From: Lentisphaera marina
Lineage (GTDB): Bacteria; Verrucomicrobiota; Lentisphaeria; Lentisphaerales; Lentisphaeraceae
Assembly (NCBI RefSeq): GCF_028745505.1
Contig: NZ_JAQZZL010000002.1
Location: 1,240,001-1,304,000, forward strand
Length of the DNA: 64,000 nt
Reading direction: 5' to 3'
Under the pieces are notes generated by a model that saw only the letters and a list, made by a program, of their open reading frames with translations, made no database searches and had not been told where the DNA came from. Positions within the stretch are counted from its first letter, which is position 1, and every line of letters starts with the position of its first letter. Below are positions 57,609 through 64,000 of the stretch, in pieces. Made by a program: the position numbers and the translations under genes.

Positions 57609-58073
57609 ATGCTAGAACTCATCATACTGCGCCACGCCCATGCCGGCGAGGCCCTTACTGATTTTGAACGTCCTTTGCGAGACAAGGGACGCCAAGAAGC
57701 ACTTGAAGTTGGCAAAGTTTTTGAAGACAAAGGCATTTTCCCCGATTACGCTGTCGTGAGTCCCGCAGCACGAACTAGCGAGACCTATAATCTCGCCAGC
57801 CAAAACTGGCCAGACTGCCCTCTTGTTCAACCACAAGCCATCTATAATGGTAGTCTCAATAGTTTGCTCGAAGCCTTAAGCCAAATTCCTGATACGGTTA
57901 AGCGTGCCATTATTGTTGCACACAATCCCGGAGTGAGCTACCTCGCTGAAGAGCTCAACAAAAACAATGATTACCTAGCTTTTAGTCCTGCTGACTGGTG
58001 CCACATGACTTTAGCCATCGACAAATGGGAAGATATACACCCCACTTGTGCGACAATCCTTAGTTATGCCTAG
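57609..58073 (+). CDS. sixA: phosphohistidine phosphatase SixA-like
   Basis: A 154-residue histidine-phosphatase superfamily protein. It has the RHG-type start (LIILRHAHAGEA), PAARTSETYNLA and VAHNPGVSYLAEELN with catalytic His. In E. coli SixA dephosphorylates phosphohistidine proteins such as NPr. It overlaps the rlmN start by 8 bp. Confidence 0.88.
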   Translation: MLELIILRHAHAGEALTDFERPLRDKGRQEALEVGKVFEDKGIFPDYAVVSPAARTSETYNLASQNWPDCPLVQPQAIYNGSLNSLLEALSQIPDTVKRAIIVAHNPGVSYLAEELNKNNDYLAFSPADWCHMTLAIDKWEDIHPTCATILSYA

Positions 58074-59094
58074 CCTGTTCGACCACCAAGAGCTAGAAAG
58101 CTTTTTTAATAAACATCAATTCCCCTTGCGAAAGCGTCGCAGTTTTAGACGACTTTTCTTTAGGGAATTCAATAGCCTTGACGAAGCCTTTGCTCAAAGT
58201 GATTTTGCCGATCAAGTTCGCCAGCATTTCGATATCCCAAAACTAAAAATAGTTTCTCGCCAGGATTCTCAGATTGATGGAGCCACAAAATTGCTTCTAC
58301 AAACTGAAGATGGCCAGAATATCGAGACCGTTATTTTACGCATTGGAACTGGTCGTACATCCCTGTGCATATCGTCGCAAGCTGGTTGTACGGAAAAATG
58401 CACCTTCTGCTCAACTGCTACACTAGGCTTCAAACGCAATCTTAGCTTAGGCGAAATCATTGGCCAAGTCATGCTAGCAGGTGAAATATTACGTGAAGAA
58501 GATCGCAAAGTGCGCAATATCGTATTCATGGGTATGGGTGAACCTCTACGCAATACGGATAATGTCTTAAAGTCACTCGACATCATGCTTTCTTCTGCTT
58601 ACATGGGTTTGAGTTCCAAACGCGTTACCGTTTCCACTATTGGTATCACCGAGAACATCAGCAAGCTCCGTGCGGCATTCCCCGAGGTCAATTTAGCGCT
58701 TTCGCTGCACGCCTCCAATGACGAAGTTCGTAACATCCTCATGCCCATCAACAAAACTTTCCCCATGGAGAAAATCAAAGAGTCCTTGCTCTCGGCCCAA
58801 GAAAGTAGCTCAGGCGATCTCATGATTCAGTACCTCCTCATCAAGGACTTAAATGATTCCCCTGAACAAGCCCTTGAGCTCGCTCAGTTTTTAAAAGGCA
58901 TTGACTGTATCATCAATCTTATCCCGTATAACGACTCTATGGGTATGGGCAATTGGAAGAGCTCCAGCGAAGAAAAAATGTTTGCCTTTCAAGACATCCT
59001 GCAAGAACAAAACTTCCAAGTCACACGACGCCACTCATTAGGTCGCGATATCGACGCTGCCTGCGGCCAACTCGCCGCCAAAAATCAAAAATAA
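58066..59094 (+). CDS. rlmN: 23S rRNA (adenine-2503-C2)-methyltransferase RlmN
   Basis: A radical-SAM enzyme of 342 residues from the ATG at 58066, which overlaps sixA (a GTG at 58048 is the other option). The [4Fe-4S] motif is GCTEKCTFCSTA (CxxxCxxC). The GRDIDAACGQL near the C-terminus carries the second methyl-accepting Cys. It methylates A2503 of 23S rRNA and some tRNAs. Length is a little short of 370, within range. Confidence 0.93.
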   Translation: MPSLFDHQELESFFNKHQFPLRKRRSFRRLFFREFNSLDEAFAQSDFADQVRQHFDIPKLKIVSRQDSQIDGATKLLLQTEDGQNIETVILRIGTGRTSLCISSQAGCTEKCTFCSTATLGFKRNLSLGEIIGQVMLAGEILREEDRKVRNIVFMGMGEPLRNTDNVLKSLDIMLSSAYMGLSSKRVTVSTIGITENISKLRAAFPEVNLALSLHASNDEVRNILMPINKTFPMEKIKESLLSAQESSSGDLMIQYLLIKDLNDSPEQALELAQFLKGIDCIINLIPYNDSMGMGNWKSSSEEKMFAFQDILQEQNFQVTRRHSLGRDIDAACGQLAAKNQK

Positions 59095-59566
59095 TACCCC
59101 CACCACTTTTCACTAAGCCGACATTAGCTAAATAGTTTTGGAACGCCTGCTCTTGCCTCCCTATAATTTCTAGGTAATTGTTTGCCACTATCCAACTCTT
59201 GTGTAAGCTCACAAGTCTTAAAAAACACCCATCAAAACACTACGCTCTAAACTCCCTCATTATTTTGGCGCACTCCTTGGTAAGTTCATAATAAAATTTC
59301 GGGAACTTATTGCTCAGTGAGCAATAATTAGTTAATCCTCCTATTAATCAAGTTTTTAAACTCTTTCGCATCGCTTCGATCCTTGTAAATACGACAGCAA
59401 AATACTATCCTAAAACATACTGAAACTGGAGAGGAGTTTTTATATACATACTGACCATAGCCCCTTTTTCACATTGGTGCCCTCAGCACTTTTGATGCGG
59501 AGCCTGTCTAGCTATAATGAAAGGTATGCATAACCCTTGATTCCCCGAGTTAGCTAAATATACACA
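59095..59566. other. 472-bp non-coding stretch before the cassette-like genes
   Basis: No gene is supported here. It holds a 9-bp-arm inverted repeat with a 3-nt loop (59307-59315 TTATTGCTC, 59319-59327 GAGCAATAA). It also holds an 11-bp direct repeat TTAGCTAAATA (59124-59134 and 59550-59560), whose second copy lies 6 bp before the next ATG. I saw no integrase, attI or tRNA in it. Confidence 0.5.
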
Positions 59567-60199
59567 ATGAAATTATTAAAAAACATAGAATCATTCTTAA
59601 AGAAGAAAGACATTGATATAGAATTGGAAATCAGTAAACCATTACCGAAATCAGAAGTAGATAAATTCTTTGATAAATTTTATCCAAAAGTTCATCTATC
59701 CATCAAATCGTTTTATATAGAAAATTGTAACGGATTTTCCTTATATTGGGAACACGGAAACGATTGTGGAAACATGGAGTTTGATTCATTAACAGATATA
59801 CAAGAAGGGTACGCAGAATTTCAGGAATATGTAGCTTTCATAATCAACAATGCATATGAAAACTGTATTGAAGATCAGTATAAAAATCAGGCGAATGACA
59901 TTCTTGAAAGAATGAAAAATTGGTCACCATTAAGATATGAAGGTAATGGGGACTCAATAATATTAGATTTAAAAACTGGTGAAATACTATTCAACTTTCA
60001 TGATTGGTTTGACGGATTTGGAACATTAAAGAAAAACAATGGAATCTTTATATCTAAATCTATTACAGAGTATCTAGATAACTGGTCTAATTATTGTTTT
60101 GTAGAACCCAAAAATTTAATTGATGATCTAATTTTCGAAAACAAAAAAATCTCATTTAATGATCTGAATTTTAATAAAGAATTTAAAATAGAAAAATAG
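59567..60199 (+). CDS. SMI1/KNR4 (SUKH)-like small protein in a cassette-like gene
   Basis: A 210-residue acidic, AT-rich-coded protein that looks like a SUKH/SMI1-KNR4 immunity-type protein: FYPKVHLSIKSFYIENCNGF near the start and DFDSLTDIQEGYAEFQE-like middle (EFDSLTDIQEGYAEFQEYV), then GDSIILDLKTGEILFNFHD. SUKH proteins are often immunity factors to secreted toxins. The stop codon runs straight into an attC-like site, so it may be the ORF of an integron cassette. The family call is moderate. Confidence 0.65.
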   Translation: MKLLKNIESFLKKKDIDIELEISKPLPKSEVDKFFDKFYPKVHLSIKSFYIENCNGFSLYWEHGNDCGNMEFDSLTDIQEGYAEFQEYVAFIINNAYENCIEDQYKNQANDILERMKNWSPLRYEGNGDSIILDLKTGEILFNFHDWFDGFGTLKKNNGIFISKSITEYLDNWSNYCFVEPKNLIDDLIFENKKISFNDLNFNKEFKIEK

Positions 60200-60263
60200 C
60201 TAACAAGAAGCCGGAAGGGAGATTTTCGCTAAGGATCAATCTCCCTCAGCTTAGACGTTATGG
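60200..60263 (+). repeat. attC-like integron recombination site
   Basis: It directly follows the 60199 stop. It has nested inverted repeats: TAAC (60201-60204) with GTTA (60257-60260), AAGC (60208-60211) with GCTT (60249-60252), and AGGGAGATT (60216-60224) with AATCTCCCT (60238-60246). The unequal spacers leave bulged bases. This R''-L''-L'-R' layout is that of integron attC sites, and a new ORF begins 17 bp beyond. There is no T-run, so it is not an intrinsic terminator. Confidence 0.72.
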
Positions 60264-60276
60264 AATAATAAAAAAA

Positions 60277-60606
60277 ATGACTTGGCAATATATAAAATTA
60301 AATAGCTCGAATAAGGATTTGACGATCAAGGCTCCTGACGGAGATATAAAAGATCTTCAATGTAATGTTATATCCTCTCCCACTGATGGCTACAAACAAG
60401 TAGTTAAAGATCCAAATAGCTTATTCACAACATACTCATTTCATCTTCCATATAAAAAATTTAAAAATCTGCTGGGAATAAGAAGTGGCTTAGAAAGTGG
60501 AGATAAAAGAATAAAAGGTGGCATAGATTTTTATTTATCCGAAAACGGTAAAAATGTAAATAAGAATGAAGATGACTCACAATCATCCCATAAATCTTTA
60601 AAATAG
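60277..60606 (+). CDS. hypothetical protein (second cassette-like gene)
   Basis: A 109-residue AT-rich-coded protein with no recognised family. It starts TWQYIKLNSSNKDLTIKAPD, is lysine- and asparagine-rich, and ends in a polar tail (DDSQSSHKSLK). It begins 14 bp after the attC-like site, where a cassette ORF is expected. Whether it is expressed is not shown. Confidence 0.5.
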   Translation: MTWQYIKLNSSNKDLTIKAPDGDIKDLQCNVISSPTDGYKQVVKDPNSLFTTYSFHLPYKKFKNLLGIRSGLESGDKRIKGGIDFYLSENGKNVNKNEDDSQSSHKSLK

Positions 60607-60688
60607 CCTTATCCGCTTAACCTTTGAGCTTAGAAACTTCTCTTTTCTAAAGAGGGGGTTTAACGGTTTTTACTAAAACTGAGCTTAA

Positions 60689-61927
60689 TTAAACACATGC
60701 TGTCCCATAGAATGCTTTATCAAAGTTAGGTAAATACGCTTGATCTGGAACTGCTTTGATCTTTGGAGGATCACTGGCTGTCCCACAAGTTTTCAAAAGA
60801 GATGATAAATCGAAATAGCTCCACAAAACACCTCGGATTAGAGTCGTAATTCTTGAAAAGGAATGTGGCCACTGAGATCTAAAAGCTAAAAACCTTAGTA
60901 AAACATACGTAAGTAGAGCCGTCCAAACTTGCCATTGAATTGCATTTTTATTATGACCTAAGAAGTCAGCTAGCTTCAAGTTTTGTTTTAGTTGTTTAAA
61001 GAAAACTTCAATACCCCATCGCGATTGATAAATAGAAGCGATAGAGCTTGGTGCCCACTGTAAATTATTACTTAGAAATTTCAGGGTCTTCATTTTTCCA
61101 TCAACCTCAACATTAGTGGTAACTAATCGGAGGACTTTGGGGTAATGTTTTTCGGTATTCACCCCATTCAGTTTAATGAGTTGATCTGAAATGATATCCC
61201 CTTTAGAGGGCCGTTCCTCAATTATATCATAAGTCATATTGTCTTTAGAACGAGTCACCCAATTGACTCCTCGGGCATCAAGGTGAAAAAGGTGCTTGAA
61301 ATCAACATAAGCTTTATCGAAGACAACGATTTCACCATCTTTAATGGTAGCACACATCTCCTTGGCTTCTGTTGAATCATGAGTATTAGCTTCTTTAACA
61401 ATTGCATAGGAAGGTAAAAAAGTTTGAAGGTTTAATTGCATATGACATTTAGCCGCAGCTTTGCGGCGACGATGTTTGGCCCAATTCAAACAATGAGCTA
61501 CTAATTGAATTGTCGTAGAATCAACCGCATATACGGCTCTTTTGAAACGTTGTGGAAAGTTTGAATTCTGTTTATCTAAACCAAAGCTAGGAAGTTGAGA
61601 CTGCAGTGACTTTAAAACTTCCCAAAACAAATCTTCCGCCATTGCTGCATTTCGTGTTCGATTGGCATTTGAGAAAGTGTTTCTTTTTGGTGCTGTCGCA
61701 CCTCTAATCTGAAATAATGAACTGGAGTGATAATGCAAACCATCACATACATCATTTAAACTTAGAGCATGAGAGAGCTGAGTATACAATAAACTTACGA
61801 CGTGACTCCACGAACTGAATTTACGAGTCTTTATTCCATGCTTCTTAGCAAGTTTATTAACTATGTGAGGTGGGATTAATTGGCAGATCTGTTTTAAGGT
61901 TGATAGATTACTTTTGTTTGGCTTCAT
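60689..61927 (-). CDS. IS4-family transposase
   Basis: A 412-residue DDE transposase, apparently intact. The triad is carried by VYAVDSTTIQLVAH (Asp), IVVFDKAYVDFKHLFHLDAR (Asp) and SRWGIEVFFKQLKQNLKLA (Glu; the YREK-type motif of IS4). An N-terminal DUF4372-like part is KKHGIKTRKFSSWSHVVSLL. The insertion sequence ends were not resolved. Its start faces the next ORF 36 bp away, with an 11-bp inverted repeat (61919-61929, 61962-61972) covering both start codons. Confidence 0.9.
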   Translation of the reverse strand: MKPNKSNLSTLKQICQLIPPHIVNKLAKKHGIKTRKFSSWSHVVSLLYTQLSHALSLNDVCDGLHYHSSSLFQIRGATAPKRNTFSNANRTRNAAMAEDLFWEVLKSLQSQLPSFGLDKQNSNFPQRFKRAVYAVDSTTIQLVAHCLNWAKHRRRKAAAKCHMQLNLQTFLPSYAIVKEANTHDSTEAKEMCATIKDGEIVVFDKAYVDFKHLFHLDARGVNWVTRSKDNMTYDIIEERPSKGDIISDQLIKLNGVNTEKHYPKVLRLVTTNVEVDGKMKTLKFLSNNLQWAPSSIASIYQSRWGIEVFFKQLKQNLKLADFLGHNKNAIQWQVWTALLTYVLLRFLAFRSQWPHSFSRITTLIRGVLWSYFDLSSLLKTCGTASDPPKIKAVPDQAYLPNFDKAFYGTACV

Positions 61928-61963
61928 TGTAGTTCCTTTATTTGTGGTAATTTAAAGTACTCA

Positions 61964-62362
61964 ATGAAGCCAGACTTACTTTCAGTTAGTCCAATTTATC
62001 ATTTCTTATGGGATGACTGTGAAGATGACTTTTTAATTAAACACATTGATCAAATGTTACCTAAATTCATTATTACTCATAAACACACAGAAATTGAGTT
62101 AAACAAAAAGTTTATTTTAGATGATTGCAAAACAAAAAAAGTTTTAGTACAAATATCTCTGAATAAAGGTATGGAATATATAGACGGTTATAATGTCAAC
62201 AAAGTAACCGATGAAAAACAAATGCTGATTGATGCATGTAATAAATGCCTAAAACCTAAAGGGAAAAAGTACCCTATTATAAAATCTACTGATTTTGATA
62301 CATATTCAAAAGACTATGGAAAACACCAAGATGAACAATATGTACCTGAATCCGTGAGCTGA
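61964..62362 (+). pseudogene. hypothetical gene truncated by the IS1380-family element
   Basis: An AT-rich ORF starting MKPDLLSVSPIYHFLWDD. Native coding ends at 62344; the last five residues (PESVS) and the stop come from the end of the IS1380 element at 62345. The real 3' end is past the window or lost. No family is recognised. The codon use resembles the cassette-like genes at 59.6-60.6 kb. Confidence 0.6.
62345..62357 (+). repeat. IS1380-family terminal inverted repeat, left
   Basis: CCTGAATCCGTGA, identical to the reverse complement of the right terminus at 63987-63999. Confidence 0.88.
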
Positions 62363-62448
62363 TCTTAAAAAACAGCTTAAAAACAAGAAAACCTGTTGGT
62401 TTATAGTAATTTAAGTTACGACACCAAAATCACCCAACAGGTTTTCTC

Positions 62449-63768
62449 ATGAATAAAGCATTTAAACTCGACACAGGCAATGATTCCCTTCACAGTATTG
62501 GCGGAATATTTTTAGGTGGCCAAGTCCTTCAACAAAGTGAAATTGACGATGAGTTCAATACAGATCACAAGGCCAATCATATCTTTCAAGATCTAGATAT
62601 TTTCAAATCACAGGTGGGGTTACTGATTCAGGGGCGTGAACGCTTCACAGATATTAGTCAGTTTCGTGAAAACGAAGTCTTTATGAAATCACTTGGATTA
62701 AACAAAGTTCCATCCGAGGAACGTTTGCGTCAACGACTAGAAATCATGTCTTCTGAGCATGAAGTGCATTTAAAATCAGCGAATACAAACCTGCTCAAAA
62801 AACAGTGTATAGGTAATATATCAAAAGGGGGGATGAATTTTATTCCACTCGATATGGATGTATAACCCATGGATAACTCCGGTAGCCATAAAGAAAATGT
62901 GAGTTGGACATATAAAAATCATGACGGATTTTCTCCCATGTTTGCCTACCTTGGAACTGAGGGCTTTATGCTAAATAATGAGCTGCGTCCAGGTTCACAG
63001 CATGTACAAAAAGGGATGCCAGAGTTCTTAGATGACAGCTTTACTATGATCAAAAAATTAAAGCTTAAGCACCCCGTACTACTTCGTTTAGATTCCGCTC
63101 ACGATGCTGAGGTTAATTTCGGACACCTTCCTGATGATCAATATTTTCTGATTAAACGGAACCTTAGAAAGGAATCTAAAGAACAGTGGCTATCCAACGC
63201 ACGGCGTTTAGGGCGACAGCTTAAATCTCGAGATGGTAAGAGTGTCTTTGTCGGTGAACTCCATCACAAACATCCTGGAAACAATGAAGAACATAAAGTG
63301 GTTCCTGTTATTTTTAAAGTTACGGAACGACTCGAAGATCAAGATGGCAATCGACTTTTGATGCCAGAAATCGAAGTGGAGACCTATTGGACGAATTTAC
63401 CTTTAGAAGCCGAGGATGTGATCGAACTTTATCACGATCATGGAACCAGTGAGCAGTTCCATAGCGAATTGAAGAGCGATATGAATGTAGAGCGTTTACC
63501 CTCAGGGAAATTTAAAGCGAATCAATTCTTTTTGCACTGCGCTATGCTCGCTTTTAATGTGCTCAGAGTCATTGGTAATCACCTTATCCATAATAAATCT
63601 TTGGCTCCAATTAAAATCAAAGCCCAACGACGCCGCCTACGGTGCGTGATACGTGACTTGATTTTAACCGCTTGTAAACACGTAAAGCACGCAGGAGATG
63701 AAACTCTCAAGTTTGGTCGACATAGCCCTTGGTTTAAGCTGTATCAAAAAATATCATTTAGCCTTTAA
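62449..63768 (+). pseudogene. IS1380-family transposase interrupted by an in-frame stop
   Basis: Two collinear ORFs in the same frame (62449-62865 and 62869-63768) give one transposase. Part 1 ends IPLDMDV then a TAA at 62863-62865. Part 2 continues P-M-D-N-S-G-S-H-K. The family usually has a Thr after DVDV/DMDV followed by P-D-N-S at this spot, so the TAA most likely replaces a Thr codon. The break sits beside the first catalytic Asp region. The later parts (YLGTEGFMLNNELRPG, LFRLDSAHD-like LLRLDSAHDAE, SEQFHSELKSDM) are intact. It is unlikely to transpose unaided. Confidence 0.88.
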
Positions 63769-63999
63769 TCCACTAATAAGAAGTTTATTGCAAAGCTCTT
63801 TTATTGAGTTTTGTGCTTTACTCTGTCCAAGTTGGGTGAATTGCCTTAGAAATTGCTATATTTACTATCCTTAGACACCTGATCACGAGCGATAGGCTTA
63901 AGAAATAAGGACATCTCACAATCTGGGATAAAAACGATCTAAGAATTACTCGACCAAACCATTATCTCATGAATCTCAAAACCTGATCACGGATTCAGG
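63769..63999 (+). other. 3' non-coding end of the IS1380-family element
   Basis: About 230 bp between the transposase stop and the right inverted repeat. It contains the subterminal CCTGATCACG repeats and no ORF I can support. Confidence 0.6.
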
Positions 64000-64000
64000 A

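Larger units (their letters stand above)
62345..63999 (+). mobile_element. IS1380-family insertion sequence (1655 bp)
   Basis: The terminal inverted repeats share 13 bp exactly (CCTGAATCCGTGA at 62345-62357 and, on the minus strand, from 63999). A subterminal 10-bp repeat CCTGATCACG occurs at 63878-63887 and 63982-63991. A 13-bp inverted repeat at 62387-62399 and 62434-62446 (GAAAACCTGTTGG / complement) lies just before the transposase start. The length fits the family. The window ends 1 bp after the element, so the target duplication cannot be checked; a 5-bp ATGTA copy would fit. Confidence 0.88.

Noticed and set aside
60607..60680. A second attC site after the 109-aa ORF
   Set aside because: There are CTTAAC and GCTTAG words and an AAAC/GTTT-type hairpin, but no paired R and L boxes could be fitted.
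60685..62046. 14-bp direct repeat TTAATTAAACACAT at 60685-60698 and 62033-62046 as IS4 target duplication
   Set aside because: The left copy lies over the transposase stop codon and codons before it, so it cannot flank the element. It is probably a chance AT-rich match.

Overview
The window looks like a chromosome segment from a PVC-superphylum bacterium, most likely Lentisphaerota (Lentisphaera-like). This is inferred from gene content: DUF1549/DUF1553 'planctomycete cytochrome' and DUF1501 proteins, a multi-heme PVC-type CxxCH protein beside a DUF1080 lipoprotein, Rhodopirellula/Verrucomicrobium-type ECF sigma factors, a FecR-LamG membrane protein and a sialate O-acetylesterase. DNA is moderately AT-rich with very short gaps between genes. 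I saw no rRNA, tRNA or CRISPR array.

Layout. 1-12.4 kb is mostly minus strand: rsmE, an ABC-2 permease fused to a CPBP protease, a 48-aa membrane protein, gmhA, an unrecognised 367-aa protein, an HDAC-family deacetylase overlapping a CoA-transferase/GNAT fusion, an aldo/keto reductase and aminopeptidase N; then a VOC protein and a thioredoxin-like protein. 12.6-23.1 kb holds a UvrD-type helicase and a nitrogen-assimilation block: gltB-gltD (plus) facing amt-glnB (minus), each with its own terminator. 23.7-32.2 kb is a plus-strand run of DUF1080 lipoprotein, five-heme protein, ECF sigma and FecR-LamG protein, the last split by an IS3-family element whose ends, 4-bp target duplication and in-frame repair can be read directly.

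32.2-48.8 kb (mostly minus) holds carbonic anhydrase, sialate O-acetylesterase, a DUF4105 membrane protein, Tex, a second PVC cassette (Ser/Thr kinase, DUF1549/1553, DUF1501, ECF sigma), and a dense cluster dbpA-like helicase, NAD kinase, NUDIX, redoxin, DUF3010 and an exported methyltransferase. 48.9-54.4 kb is the 2-oxoglutarate dehydrogenase operon sucA-sucB-lpdA. 54.5-59.1 kb carries aat, an unusual CobA fusion, a coiled-coil membrane protein, sixA and rlmN.

59.1-64 kb is accessory DNA: AT-rich small genes, one followed directly by a folded site with the architecture of an integron attC, an intact IS4-family transposase, a truncated small gene and an IS1380-family element whose transposase carries an in-frame nonsense codon. 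The most interesting points are the attC-like cassette without a visible integrase, the acetyl-group gene pair at 4.7-7.5 kb, the CobA fusion with a HemC-like front end, the atypical kinase/sigma cassette, and a PII protein lacking the usual modification residues.
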